A stretch of 5,650 nt of DNA, taken from an uncultured Lachnospiraceae bacterium. GTDB taxonomy: Bacteria > Bacillota > Clostridia > Lachnospirales > Lachnospiraceae. Every line of letters begins with the position of its first letter. Within the stretch, counting starts at the first letter, position 1. The position numbers and the translations under genes were made by a program. Under the pieces are notes generated by a model that saw nothing but the letters and a program-made list of their open reading frames with translations, was not told the origin of the DNA and ran no database searches. The stretch covers positions 1 through 5,650 of the forward strand of contig CAJUJL010000071.1 of NCBI GenBank assembly GCA_910586725.1. The letters are read 5' to 3'. This document shows, piece by piece, positions 5,554 through 5,650 of this stretch.

Positions 5554-5650
5554 CTGGTGTAGAGTGTATCTGAATTAGTGGATGCGGAAGAAAGAGACGG
5601 GAGTTTGACACTTCCTTTTAAACCTCATAACACACAAATCTTGTATTTAA
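5554..5650. other. Right-edge stretch with no recognisable gene
   Basis: All three leftward frames entering from the right edge reach stops within about 35 bases of the edge, and no rightward coding signal is visible. A TTGACA at 5605-5610 lacks a convincing -10 at 17 bp (TAACAC). It may be the upstream region of a gene beyond the window. Confidence 0.4.

Noticed and set aside
5605..5633. TTGACA as the -35 of a rightward promoter at the right edge
   Set aside because: The hexamer at 17 bp spacing is TAACAC, a poor -10, and no downstream gene is visible in the window.
1..5650. CRISPR array, tRNA, rRNA, transposase or integrase
   Set aside because: No spaced identical repeats of CRISPR size, no cloverleaf, no rRNA-like stretch and no mobile-element protein were found on either strand.

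Overview
The window looks like a piece of a low-to-moderate GC, strictly anaerobic Firmicute chromosome, most likely a clostridial gut-type bacterium of the Lachnospiraceae kind. The reasons are AT-rich intergenic DNA, strong AGGAGG-type ribosome binding sites, a butyryl-CoA-dehydrogenase-like enzyme, rubredoxin and an A-type flavodiiron protein. The taxonomic call is inference; no marker gene is present.

Layout: (1) 1-314, minus strand, the first 104 codons of a gene that runs off the left edge. It encodes an XRE-type helix-turn-helix followed by the start of a Fic domain with the auto-inhibitory motif S-x-x-x-E-G. Its promoter is bracketed by a perfect 9-bp inverted repeat. (2) 315-548, a divergent intergenic region with a near-consensus extended -10 promoter (TTGACA-17-TATATT) reading right. 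(3) 549-3701, a two-gene operon. The first gene is a 638-residue natural triple fusion: acyl-CoA dehydrogenase, then the FAD-binding C-terminal domain of electron-transfer flavoprotein alpha, then rubredoxin. The second, 18 bp downstream, is a flavodiiron protein (FprA type) with all its di-iron ligands and no rubredoxin domain of its own. (4) 3702-3811, an intergenic stretch with a short palindrome and a probable intrinsic terminator. (5) 3812-4579, a GufA-type ZIP metal transporter. (6) 4581-4621, a strong hairpin shared by convergent genes. (7) 4643-5452, minus strand, a lytic transglycosylase without a recognisable signal peptide. (8) 5453-5650, AT-rich upstream DNA with iterated TTTTCAAAAATGA-like motifs and no visible gene.

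How the genes could work together: the fusion protein carries a complete cofactor chain on one polypeptide (acyl-CoA site and FAD, a second FAD site, an Fe(Cys)4 centre). Its neighbour is the enzyme class that takes electrons from rubredoxin to reduce O2 to water (or NO to N2O). The simplest model is an acyl-CoA-driven, rubredoxin-mediated oxygen or NO scavenging route. The reverse use of the same chain, rubredoxin-fed reduction of an enoyl-CoA, is also possible. This operon is the most interesting part of the window. The Fic gene, the ZIP transporter and the lytic transglycosylase have no evident functional tie to it.
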